Shown: one piece after another, positions 53,618 through 63,543 of the stretch | Position numbering within the stretch: the first letter of the stretch is position 1 | Layout of the letters: each line of letters begins with the position of its first letter | Assembly (NCBI GenBank): GCA_036925085.1 | Contig: JAUPFP010000026.1 | Span: 350,001-414,000, forward strand | DNA: 64,000 nucleotides | Reading direction: 5' to 3' | Source: Brachycybe producta | Lineage: Eukaryota > Arthropoda > Diplopoda > Playtdesmida > Andrognathidae | Notes under the pieces: generated by a model | Told to the model about the DNA's origin: nothing | Databases searched by the model: none | The model's input: only the letters and a program-made list of their open reading frames with translations | Made by a program: the position numbers and the translations under genes

Positions 53618-54253
53618 TTGACCATCAATCAGCAATCGGAAGAAGAAAAGGTAAAAAGGAGACGAGAAAAACGAAATTATTTCGGTCTCCGAAAAATTAA
53701 CACCTTTTTTCTTATTAATAGTGATAAGATGGCATCTCCTCTCGAGAATTTGTATAAGAGTATGGAAACTACCAGGCAGGGTGGGTGTCACGGTGCCCAT
53801 GGACCCGCCTTGTCCGGTCGTGGTCACGAAGAGAAAGGGTTTAAACGGGCCAGGACAGAGCCATGTTCTATTGTCCCTATAGAGGGAGGCTCTAAAATGG
53901 TATTCGAGACGGCTGCGGTTGGTCTAGAGAAGGAGATTGCAGATGGATTATGGAGTTATACCATCATACCCACCATCTCCAAGGCCGCCAAGAAGAAACA
54001 AACCAAGAAGATATTGCCTGGATTTATTGGTGCTGGCCAGCCCAATTTCTACCGTTCGATAAAGCCCGGAGAGTTTGCTCCCGGAGGGGATGAGCCACGC
54101 CACTGGGGCAAAACTAGAGAACCTGGGGGAACTGAAGAGTGGACACCCAACGATTGGGAGTGCCACAAACGCAGGAATCGACCACCAGTTCCTCACCGAA
54201 GAATGGATGAGATCTGGGACAGCCAGGGACGATATATTCCCAAGACCAAATAG
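53618..54253 (+). CDS. E9 accessory protein, N-terminal part
   Basis: Open frame with an internal start at MASPLENLYKSME (about 53729). Basic and Gly-rich: a patch with EKGFKRARTEP, then IADGLWSYTIIPTISKAAKK with KKKQTKK, a Gly/Pro segment (PGFIGAGQPNFYRSIKPGEF) and WTPNDWECHKRRNRPPVPHR. It has no enzyme motif, no signal peptide and no transmembrane helix. It stands where env would be. A similar ADG-Y-PT-KKK pattern occurs at 13483 in E2. Continuation into the following frames needs frame changes, so this copy is broken or multi-ORF. Confidence 0.5.
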   Translation: MTINQQSEEEKVKRRREKRNYFGLRKINTFFLINSDKMASPLENLYKSMETTRQGGCHGAHGPALSGRGHEEKGFKRARTEPCSIVPIEGGSKMVFETAAVGLEKEIADGLWSYTIIPTISKAAKKKQTKKILPGFIGAGQPNFYRSIKPGEFAPGGDEPRHWGKTREPGGTEEWTPNDWECHKRRNRPPVPHRRMDEIWDSQGRYIPKTK

Positions 54254-54284
54254 CTGAAGGACGCAGAAAAAGCATACGCAGTTA

Positions 54285-54716
54285 GTGGAGCCAGTTGCGG
54301 CAAAAACGAAGGACCACCTCCATACGCTCAAAAGACCAGCACCCATGGACTGTCCAGCAACAGCTATCATCACGACCAGTATTGAATCAAGTCTACGAAG
54401 GAAGAATAAACCAAGTAAGCGCCACAGGGAGGCAAAGAAGCGTCGAGAGGCAGGGCTCGCGGAGTCCTGCGATGCCCACCTCCCTAATCGAAGAATTGTC
54501 GAGGACCAAGCAATGGGACCCATCATCACAATCCGAAATACCAATGAAGAGGACAATGATGTCCTATATATCGACACCGATGATGAGGAGCTCCCAGGAA
54601 CCAGGCCTGAAGAAGAAGCCAGAGGAGTCGAAAAAGCTGTACCTCCTCCTCCCAAGATAAATGCCCAAACTCACAACTTCGAAGCAGACAGAAAGTACCA
54701 TCCTGGAGGATCCTAG
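54285..54716 (+). CDS. E9 accessory protein, charged middle part
   Basis: A 143-residue open frame. It has a basic bipartite-like cluster (LRRKNKPSKRHREAKKRREAG), then an acidic stretch NEEDNDVLYIDTDDEELPG, then a Pro run. The overlapping frame at 54295-54660 is Ser/Arg-rich and looks less natural. Probably the middle of the same accessory protein, shifted by an indel near 54255 and again near 54700. Confidence 0.4.
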   Translation: MEPVAAKTKDHLHTLKRPAPMDCPATAIITTSIESSLRRKNKPSKRHREAKKRREAGLAESCDAHLPNRRIVEDQAMGPIITIRNTNEEDNDVLYIDTDDEELPGTRPEEEARGVEKAVPPPPKINAQTHNFEADRKYHPGGS

Positions 54717-55380
54717 GAGTGACTACAATGCACAGTTAAGACTCCTGGTCGATATCGCCATTGAATACCACTCCAGAGGACTAGCGCTAATTGATCAGGT
54801 TTACGAGACCTTTGATGAAGAGAAAATCATTCTGTATGATGGCCGCATCATGGAGTTTAAGGGGGCTACCCTTCCTGTTGTAATCGGCAACTCAGGATCC
54901 ACAGAAGACCTGTTGGTCCGCGGAGTTCGGCGTTGGAGGCAGCCAAGGCCTCTCGTCGAACGAAACCGGCCCAGCAGGGGCCTGAGGAACCAGTTGCGAT
55001 CGGAAGTCTGCAGCTTCTTCCATCACGCTCCAGATAACACCGTCATCCTCAAGGATATCCGTCCTCGCGAAGCAGTATACACGTACCAAGAGGATGTGAA
55101 AGTCACCGAGCCGAAGTCTACAACCAGGAGCGACAAGGAAGCTCCTGGGAGTCCTAGGGCTTCTGTGTCGTCTCCTGGACACGCTCCCGTCAAAGATAGG
55201 TCAACCAACAAAACCGAAGTGACAACGACCAAAGAGTCCAAAGTGGAACCAAGTAAAGCAACAGGGGCCATACCGAAGAGACCAGTGAAGGAGCGCCTGG
55301 GGTCTGCAATAAAGACTCCAACGGACTCCATGGAGACTTCGGGCACCAGGAACATCGCGCATCCACACCGGAGTACCTGA
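54661..55380 (+). CDS. E9 accessory protein, central domain
   Basis: A 239-residue frame. The first 110 residues look like a folded domain: LRLLVDIAIEYHSRGLALID, VYETFDEEKIILYDG, IMEFKGATLPVVIGNSG, and LRSEVCSFFHHAPDNTVILK. A Ser/Thr/Lys/Pro-rich linker follows (residues about 155-239). I recognise no family. The E2 remnant at 14080-14210 shares IRSLQENF / LQFRGKEFPEVI-type wording. The stop at 55378 is followed after about 70 bases by the C-terminal ORF in the same frame. Confidence 0.5.
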   Translation: MPKLTTSKQTESTILEDPRSDYNAQLRLLVDIAIEYHSRGLALIDQVYETFDEEKIILYDGRIMEFKGATLPVVIGNSGSTEDLLVRGVRRWRQPRPLVERNRPSRGLRNQLRSEVCSFFHHAPDNTVILKDIRPREAVYTYQEDVKVTEPKSTTRSDKEAPGSPRASVSSPGHAPVKDRSTNKTEVTTTKESKVEPSKATGAIPKRPVKERLGSAIKTPTDSMETSGTRNIAHPHRST

Positions 55381-55452
55381 GGGGATGAAACCACCTTAAA
55401 CAATCTCTGCGTACACTGGTAGAAAAAAAGGACGCCGAGACATCAACTTTAC

Positions 55453-55890
55453 TTGGGACTCTTCGAATGGGACGAGACGCCGCCGAGGAACCATATTCCA
55501 AAAGGTACGAAAACCTACATCATCGGACTGGTTATCTGCAGGAGGTCCACCATGCTCGTCGTCACTGCAGAACATCGGGATATCATGATTTTCCACAACG
55601 AAGATGACATCAGAGTCCAGGAAATCGAAGACGGGGTCAAGAAATGGGCTCGCACCTTCCTACAGTGGAGTAATCAGTGCAGCATCCACATCACCGGACG
55701 TCCAGTATGCAGCCCACACTTCCATGACGATCGACCTCACCTGCTGTTCGACGAAGCCACAAGCTATGCAGAGGGTCGCAGGAGTTACCGACAGTGTAGA
55801 GGGTCAGCAGATGCCGCCATCATTTTGGAAGGAGCCCTCCGAAGAAGCCCCGAGAGCCCGGCCCACGGATGGGCTGAAGCAGAGTATTAA
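55453..55890 (+). CDS. E9 accessory protein, C-terminal domain
   Basis: A 145-residue frame: LFEWDETPPRNHIPKGTKTY, then IIGLVICRRSTMLVVTAEH, RDIMIFHNEDDIRVQEIEDG, and WARTFLQWSNQCSIHITGRP. The end has HDDRPHLLFDEATSYAEG, and SPESPAHGWAEAEY stands just before the stop. The mix of short strands and helices suggests a small globular domain. The same C-terminus recurs in E7 (40436-40717) and E1 (924-1290), with conserved HDD-P-LLFD-A, a spaced AA/LE pair and SPESP-GWA at the end. No known domain comes to mind; it does not resemble dUTPase, RNase H or envelope. Confidence 0.6.
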   Translation: MGLFEWDETPPRNHIPKGTKTYIIGLVICRRSTMLVVTAEHRDIMIFHNEDDIRVQEIEDGVKKWARTFLQWSNQCSIHITGRPVCSPHFHDDRPHLLFDEATSYAEGRRSYRQCRGSADAAIILEGALRRSPESPAHGWAEAEY

Positions 55891-56216
55891 GCGCCTGGAC
55901 TGTAATATTGTTTTAAAGTATTATGTAGTATACTTGTTTTTATGGATATAGCATTTTTATACTTTGTAATTTTTTTTGTTGTTGCACGTTCGCATTTGTT
56001 TTATTTCTATAGACCGTTGTCTATTTGTTTTATAGTAAGTTTTAATATTCGGGGATTTTCCCTTAGTCGTAATTTGATAGGCTTCCGCATATTTTTAAAA
56101 TTCAATTAACCAAACGGGATTTTGATTTATTGCGTTATAGCATTTCGTACCAACGGGTATTTTTAAAGAGTCAACTTTTGGGAGTACAGGGACGTACTCC
56201 TAAACTAGTTGGAAGG
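55891..56216 (+). other. E9 3' UTR and polypurine tract
   Basis: AT-rich and shared with 40718-41020 (GCACGTTCGCATTTG, AGACCGTTGTCT, TTGATAGGCTT). It ends AACTAGTTGGAAGG directly before the LTR, the candidate polypurine tract. Confidence 0.55.
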
Positions 56217-57047
56217 TGTAACGAATCTATCGTTTGAGATTTAGCGTTTTTGTAAGCACCCTGTAAATAAATCACGGATGTATTGAAAGGTTCTCACCTC
56301 ATGGTTGGGGGTGGCTGGGAGGTCATCACTACGATGACTCCCTGCCCTCCAAGATGAGAAGAATAGCCCAAAAGGACTGCATCGATGGTTAATAGGATAG
56401 ATCCTAGAAGAACCAACGATGCAGAACTTTTGGACGTGAGAATCTTTACAAATTGTTAATAGAAGGATCGTCGTGCATCCTTCTGTATTGTTATATTTTA
56501 TGCATCTTATAGATGTTTTCGTTTTATGAATTAATAGATCACTTTTAGGTCCGAGTGTGTCCAAGAGACTTGGACACACCTGGCACCTTTTGTTTAACAA
56601 ATCAGATGTTTCTATTGTATTAAGAGTATTTAAACAGGACCGTGTAGATTGAGAAGACAGATTGGTTACAACTACCAAGCGATACTGTTACTCTGATTCT
56701 CAATCTACAGCGTGTCGCTGTTCTTGTGAATAAAGATATAATATTTCAACTTGTCATCTCGATGTGTGGACTCAGTTATTTTATGGGAGTGGGACTCAGA
56801 ATTTCAGCAGCCACTTAGCCGATGTTTCCACCGGACGACGAAGTCTCCAGCAGCCACGTGTAAGAAGACATCTCTACACTATTCTCTACCACTGGTCTCC
56901 TGAGGTACCGACCCTTGTGTCCTTGGTGGTTAAGTAAGTAACACAGGGGCCAATAGACCGAAAGACTTAATCATCAACATCCATTCGACACTTCTAGATG
57001 GTTAGCAGAGATCTCTCTACTAACCCTACGGAAACGGGGATGTTACA
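56217..57047 (+). repeat. Right LTR of E9
   Basis: 831 bases, TGTAACG...GATGTTACA with clean TG...CA ends. Same hairpins as the left LTR (TGTGTCCAAG-AGA-CTTGGACACA at 56556-56578). No target-site duplication is visible (TCCAA before the left LTR, CGAAT after this one). Confidence 0.9.
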
Positions 57048-58160
57048 CGAATATACAATAAATGTCAATGTTTCAAATATCTGCATTAATACGGAATGGT
57101 GTGGTTATTTTCTTTTGTTTTATTTTTGTGTATTGTATAATTGTAAAATATATTTAACAAAAACAACATATTTTTGCTTATTTTTTAAACTTATTTAGTT
57201 CCTGAATTTGGATGTTATTTGGCATCAGATTTGAACTACAACTGAAAAAACTGAAAATGAAACCTCTTTTTAATAAATGTCATCTGAGGAAAATATATAC
57301 AAAACATATGTAAAATAAACATTGAATTTGAATTCACAAATTATTTCAATTGAAAAAAGTTAAAATGACGAAAAAGAATTCAATTATTTCCAAACCCTTC
57401 TACTTTAACCTATGTAAACTAGATCTTGATGTTCCAACAATTAGAGAATTTAATGCTGCTGGTGACAACAAAACTAGCACCACCACTGCATTTGTACGCA
57501 CCAAATTGGTAGTTGGCAACAGCAGTTAAATGGATTTTGCCTCTGCTCATCATGGTGAGCAGAAGGAACAAGAAACTATTGTATGCCAGGCAACCACTTT
57601 CTTATCACGTGATCATGATTTGGTTGCTAGTTGCTCGCCCATTTGGTTCCCTAATTTGCGACCGGCCTTAGAAGCTTGCAGAGCTGTCATGCCGACAGAA
57701 AAAAAAAATCAGTGCACAAACTTTTCCACAACTCGTACATTGCATGCAGGGTGAAGTTATAGTGTTATAGTATAGTTATAGTATTTTATCAACATCAAAA
57801 AGAATAATTAGACTGCAGTGGGCGCTTGTTTGGCCCATTTCCTGATGTAGCTGTAATACCTATGAGCATGTAAAATAGGAATAACTAGAGTAGGAACAGA
57901 AATGCATATGATGCAAAACAGTTACATTTAATCTTGAGTTACAGGTTAGTGATAAAACAATTGTTTTACTTTCAAAACATAGATATAAACTACAACAAAT
58001 TACAGTTATAAAATTTTGATAACATTTTATAGATTCAATAGATGACATTAACTCATAGTAGCCTAGTGCTCATAAGATGTAGTTTTCTCCAGAATGGCTA
58101 CGCCCGGCACGGTCATATGCTTTAAAATTGTCATGGTTTAAAATTAAAGCAACCCCTGGC
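57048..58160. other. Non-coding, no gene seen
   Basis: AT-rich. Open frame 57530-57754 has no recognisable motif. I see no element ends. Confidence 0.4.
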
Positions 58161-58163
58161 CCT

Positions 58164-58453
58164 ACATTATGAGACACGGTCTGCAGAGACTATCGCATAC
58201 AGACAAAGTGGCACGAGTGCATGAGTTGCAGGCACTATCTGTGAGACATAACTCTTTCGTTTTGGTTTTTCACTTTGAAAATTTACTTTTCTTCAGCATA
58301 AAAACTGACGAGAATGGACTTTCACAGATCTTGCATGTTGCCATACAAGTCTTTTAACATGTGCGTTCAAGAGAGTGTCCATCATAATAACATTATCTGC
58401 ATTGAGCTCTGTATGGGGTACAGTAGGCTCAACAGCCCGTGTCTCATAATGTG
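58164..58453. mobile_element. Candidate MITE with 16-bp terminal repeats
   Basis: ACATTATGAGACACGG at 58164-58179 and its exact reverse complement CCGTGTCTCATAATGT at 58438-58453 enclose 258 bases with no coding capacity. GGCCCT precedes and GGCCCG follows nearby. This is the size and layout of a non-autonomous DNA transposon; the superfamily is not assigned. Confidence 0.55.
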
Positions 58454-59999
58454 TGAGGCCCGAAGTCTGGGTCTACTGTTAATTTTACTTACTGGATGGA
58501 TTGGAGTCTATTGCAATCAAAGCAATATTTCATATTTGACGGCTTTAGGAACTCTATTGATAATAAATCGACCGTCGTAACTCAAAGAAGCAAAAAGCCA
58601 CGGATCGGCACTTGACCATTCAACTGCGTACACACTGTCTTCATGCTCTTCATAAGTCGAAACGATACAATCCTGATTCGATGAAAGTGACCTTCATTTA
58701 AAAAAAAAGATAAGCATGCATTTCATCAACTACGTTTAACAGATATTCAAATAGTGGTGAATTTACTTTATTCAAGAAAAAGTAGTGATGAGTTGTACAA
58801 CAAGGCATATTGGTACAACAGTTAACAACAGAATAGCAAATACTGTTCGAGTGTTGAAAAAAGTTTCCATTTTGTTGTACTTTTAGCTACTAATATAAGT
58901 TATGAAGCATCACTGATTTATAAGCAGTTCTGCTTTAAAGTTGCACACTACTATACTTAAGTTGCACACATGTTGTACAAAGCATTACAACGTTTGCTAG
59001 ATAATCTAAACCCAACTTAAAAGTTTAAAAGTCAGTACACAGCCCTGGATATTTTGCATTTCTAAAACTTTTAAAGAAACTTGAAAAAGTTCTAAAACAC
59101 TCAAAGAGCAAAGCATTTTTAAATTGAGGGGAAAAAACGAAAAATGAAAATCATAAGATTGCCATAAAAGGTTTATTTTTAAGTATTCATATGCTATTAA
59201 CTTCCTCGAGTTGTTAAAACGTTCTATATTTCCATACTATTGCTTCAAGGCATGTACTGGCTACAGTGGCAAAGTGGGAAATACCGCCTGCTCCAATAAT
59301 TCTAGGCGCAGGGGTTCCCTATAGTACTTTGGAGCAACGTTGGGTGGTTCACATAAAAGTGTGTTTTTTGTTGAAGGATAATTACTTAAAAAAATAAAAA
59401 TGCCAAAAATTTATAGTTTGAAGTAGTAGCAAACAACTTAGAAAATATTCTGGTATACCCGATAACAAGTATGGGTATAGTGGCACAGAATAAGCTCGTT
59501 TAGTCTATTGTTCAAACTCAAATGGGAATATTTAACCTAAGAGTGGTTATTCCAAACAAGCTCTGCATTATGAAAGAGAAACAAGACTTTATAAATATTG
59601 TAAAAGAGATTTTTTGGCAAATAGTGGAAAAATGACAGCTGAATTTTGGTATGTATGCTCATTTAGGCACGTAACTTAACATACTAAAGGTCCTCACAGA
59701 TACCGTGGTGGAAATTCAGAATAAAGGAGTGGTAAACCAACTTTTAAGAAAATTGCGAACCTGTTATGAAAGTGTTCTACAAATGCATATTGTATCATCA
59801 AAAGTGTTTGCACTCCCATAACATGAACATATTAAAAAGGTTTGAGTGATCAGACATAATAAGATAATCATCATTATCATTAGGAACATCACCATTATCT
59901 TCTGCACCTTTACTAGCAATATGGAGGGTCAGCTTTAAAGGTCGAGTTCGCCAATTTTCGATTTTGTGCAAAAAGTCCAGCAAATCCCTATAAACCCCA
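58454..59999. other. Non-coding, no gene seen
   Basis: AT-rich, no coding frame with any family feature, no element ends recognised. Confidence 0.4.
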
Positions 60000-60720
60000 A
60001 ATCCAATTTACCACCAAGTTCCAGGCATGTTTGGGCCTTTCTCTGCTCTTTTTAATCCCCAAGTCCAAACTTATCACTTGTTTCAGCAGCTCCTTCCAAT
60101 ACCTAATTACATGCCCAAACCACCTCAACCAATTTTCCTGTATCTTTTCTACTATGTTTGCACCTCCTACAATCCTTCTGATTATTTCTGACCCTATCTT
60201 TACTTGTTATCCCCCACATATAAACCTTAGTGTTTGCATTTCAGCCACCGGCAGTTTACCCTCTTGCCTCTTGCATTAGTGCCCAAACTTTTAACTCATT
60301 TTCCCATGCCACCAAAATTTCATGCATTCTATTTTTCCCGACTTATATTCAACCCCCTTGATACCAATGTCTTCCTCGTCATCTCTACCTTTACTTCTAA
60401 ATCTAGAAGTAAACTAAGTGGTAACTAGTACTCTGTATATGTGCAAATAGCATACACCAAGGTTCATCCTGACCTACCCCAGCCAGTAATTAATCCAGTA
60501 CTAAAATGAATAGATACAGATTAAATACTGAACCTTGATGCATGCCAATTCTAATGCTAAAACCAGTCAGTCCTGCCACTTGCATATGCTTCCTTAAACA
60601 TGTCTAACACTAAATCTTTTCTCCAACCCTCTCATCTGCAAAACCTCTAAAATATCATGGCACACTAGCATAGGCTTTCTTGAATAATATAAACACCATG
60701 TGTAACTCCTTGGCTACCCT
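60000..60720 (-). mobile_element. RTE-like LINE fragment, minus
   Basis: The minus strand reads AKELHMVFILFKKAYASVP (60655-60720), equal to the RT box of 42390-42450 (AKKELHMVFIDLEKAYDRVS), then decayed RT, then a C-terminal part with VEKIQENWLRWFGHV-like sequence (about 60080-60170). Same family as 41416-43432, heavily mutated. Confidence 0.65.
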
Positions 60721-61670
60721 AAACTTCCGAATAGACATAATAAGATGCAATAAGTTTGAATAAGTATAAGTATAATGCAATGTAATATGTATGAAAAAGT
60801 TTATCCAGATCTGGCTTTTTGCCACTATGAATCTCTTCATCAGCTTCTTTGACTTTGATTGCTTCATCACTTGCCATTTCATTATGCGGTAAGAATGTTA
60901 CGTTGATACTGAATCTGTTACCACTGTTATTATACCCATCACTTTAGTTGGTGTTTTGATTGTCAAGTAAATGCACGAATTATGGTAATACCACAAGGCA
61001 AACAAAGCATTATGCCTGGACTTCAATTCACTCCAATCGCATAGTGAGAGCTGACTACACAAGCAGTTTGCTTACCTTCACAAGTGCCAGCATATAGAAG
61101 TGAGGAAAGAAAACAGTCCTGTCAAAGCTAGATGTGGTGTTGTGAAGGAAGAGTGCATCAGCCTGTTTTATTGTCACTTTCTCTCTTCTACTTGGCAACA
61201 CATCTCAAACCTTGTTTGCTGGTGCTCTTTATTTGTATTGTTGCCTTATTTTTGCAATTATCTCAAAAGTGGATTTACCTCTCCTGGGTTGTTGACAGAG
61301 AAAGTGAATTCACGATAAAATTGATAAGGACTTTTTTTAAAAAAAAACTACATTTCCAACATTATTCGTTTCAAACATATATTTCTAGATGCCACCATAC
61401 ACGCGATATATGCAATATACTGATTTTTAAGGTCTTTTCAATGTCACAATGGCAGAATCCATGAGGACTTTTAGTATGTTAAACTACAAGTATACAGTGT
61501 AAATGAGCATCTATACCAAAATCCAGCTGTCATTTTTTTTCTATTTTTCCTAAAATTCCTGGAATAACATTTTACACTTTTATGTCTATAGCTGTAGTTA
61601 GAGATAGCGATTTCTATCCGCATATTCACACACTTTGTGAATACACTGGCTAAAGATAAGTATGCATTCA
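60721..61670. other. Non-coding, no gene seen
   Basis: Chance frames only (for example 61132-61464). T-rich on the plus strand around 61330-61560. Confidence 0.4.
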
Positions 61671-62240
61671 AATTGAAAAAAGCAGATTGGACACATAACA
61701 TGTGCCACAACTGTATCTGCACCACCCAAAAGATGGCATCCCTTTGAAAATGCTGGGGTAGTAGCAGACAAAATCCTGGTGGTGGTCTGCTAAACAGAAT
61801 CCAATGCAGCCTCTCATTCTCGACCCATGGGGTGTTGGCAGTGAGCACGAATGATGAGCCGATGGGTCTACGAACAAAACCATTGATCATAATCATATGA
61901 AGAAGAAGAGTACCGATGAGAAGAAGCAACAGAGTACACCTTCATCTGGTCAGAGAGGAATCGGTGCCAGTGCCACTGGACAGAAAGTGGTGCCTAAACA
62001 GTCCATTGCCTACTTTAATTGTAGCCAGGTCAGCAATTTTAAGGACAGTCCATAGATAGTGAAGACTGGTGGACTCGCAGCTGCAATATTGGCTCTATGC
62101 CACAGCACAGAGGTGAACACCATGGAGGTTGCTCCAGCCACTTACACTGGATGCCCCATATCCGAAAACTACAATCGATGGTAGGATGTATTGTCAACCC
62201 GTGAAAAGTACCGATTTGGCTTACCTTTGGGTGGTACCTG
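61671..62240 (+). pseudogene. Degenerate gag C-terminal remnant
   Basis: Around 61905-62060 the plus strand reads QQSTPSSGQRGIGASATGQK and then AYFNCSQVSNFKDSP, which follows the E2 knuckle CFRCNQMGHFKKVCP with the second cysteine, histidine and last cysteine lost. Further on EVNTMEVAPATYTGC. Broken by stops; it lies directly before the E10 LTR, so E10 may have inserted in an older relative or this is a rearranged copy. Confidence 0.4.
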
Positions 62241-62245
62241 TCTTA

Positions 62246-62970
62246 TGTGATTAGTCTTTGGAAGGCTGGAGTGCCAATGGCAAGGTCTGCAGATCCATAA
62301 CAAATGGCCAGCAAAGGGTCACTGTCCTCCCCCAGGTGGAGCAGCCTGGGGGGTGGTATATAATGGCGGCGGCCATTATAGCCGGGACAGTGTGTAGAAC
62401 CCTTTGATGCAAGGTGCATGTGTGGTGTTTGTGCTCCAAATTCATCAGGTGGCCAAGATTGCCACCATTCATCATGAATCATCAACTGGAATCATCTTTT
62501 GTCTCTTCTCTGCTGGATAATTAATCCAGCAGATTATTATAGTCAGTGAGTGTTTTTATCTAATATTTATTCTGTGAATAAATCATCTCTTATTTTCACT
62601 CCAAAACATTGAGTCCGTGTCAATTATCGTATAATAACTGGGGAAGTTACTGCGGGAAGGGTGGCGGTTCGAGTGGGTTTTCACCATACACCACCGTCCT
62701 GTTTCCGCCATGTCATCCGTCATGTCGGCCGGTGCTTCGCGTCGGGATCCACGGTGAGATCCACCGGGTGTTCACCGTGGATTCTCCGTCATCGTCGGCG
62801 GCCATTCGACCGTCGACTTGCGGGGAGATCTTCTGACCAATGCCACCCGTGGACACGGACGGAAAAGAGGAGGGTTGGCCCGCGCTTTGACCTGTCCCAA
62901 GGGGAGATCGAGCGGCGGTAAGTTGGAGAAAATTTACCGGGGCATTGTAACGATCAGTCGGGTCGTTAGA
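62246..62970 (+). repeat. 5' LTR of E10 (B-type)
   Basis: TGTGATTAGTC start, GGTCGTTAGA end; aligned along its length with 6105-6841. TATATAATGG (about 62353) is the TATA box candidate and GTGAATAAATC (about 62573) the polyadenylation signal. Confidence 0.75.
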
Positions 62971-62971
62971 A

Positions 62972-62990
62972 TTGGTGGAGGTCCGTGATA
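62972..62990 (+). other. Primer binding site of E10
   Basis: TTGGTGGAGGTCCGTGATAC follows the LTR; it shares TGGTGGAGGT with the other B-type primer sites and then diverges. Confidence 0.55.
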
Positions 62991-63543
62991 CCGTGGTGGT
63001 TACCGGGGAAAGCCCTAGGTTATCCGTAAGTAGGACAGTGGACACGGTGGTTGACCGTGTAGGACTGTCTGAACGCGGGATAATGGTTCTTTTTACCGTA
63101 AGTATACCGGTAGCACGATGGTTTACCGTGAATACCCGGTAGAACACGGTAAAAAGGTACTTTTTTACCATAAGTGGACGGTGGTTACGGACTTTTGTCC
63201 GTGTGTCAACGGTCAAACACGGTAAAAAGGGAGTTTCACCGTTGGGGGACGGTAGATTACGAACCGTTGTCCGTGTATCTCCGTTCGAGGATGGTAAAAC
63301 GGCTTTGTACCGGAAGTAGGTGAATAACGGACTTTTGTCCATATATCACCGGTCGAAAACGGTAATAAGAAACTACCGTAAATCTAACCGTGGTTATTTA
63401 CGGTTCTACCGTGTTTGGACGGTATTTTACGAACTTTTGTCCATAAATTCACCAGTTTTCACGGTAGAGTTCCCTCCCAATAAGTAGTGGTTGTTTCTGC
63501 CCGTGTTCGCACGGTAGAAATCGGCCAAGACCCCGTTTTCCCG
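62991..63543 (+). repeat. E10 leader hairpin array
   Basis: A chain of short inverted repeats. Hairpins ACGGACTTTTGTCCGT (63187), ACGAACCGTTGTCCGT (63259), ACGGACTTTTGTCCAT (63327) and ACGAACTTTTGTCCAT (63429) are spaced 72, 68 and 102 bases. Between them lie ACGGTAAAAAGG and TTTTACCGT words that can pair with each other. There are no long open frames. The best preserved hairpins in the window are here. Confidence 0.7.

Noticed and set aside
53948-54655. 235-codon minus-strand frame
   Set aside because: Antisense to the E9 accessory ORFs; Ser/Leu/Gly-rich without motifs.
57530-57754. Possible host exon
   Set aside because: No splice context, motif or similarity; kept as non-coding.
61471-61929. 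152-codon minus-strand frame as a membrane protein gene
   Set aside because: No consistent helices or homologue recognised; the plus strand there leads into a degenerate gag remnant.
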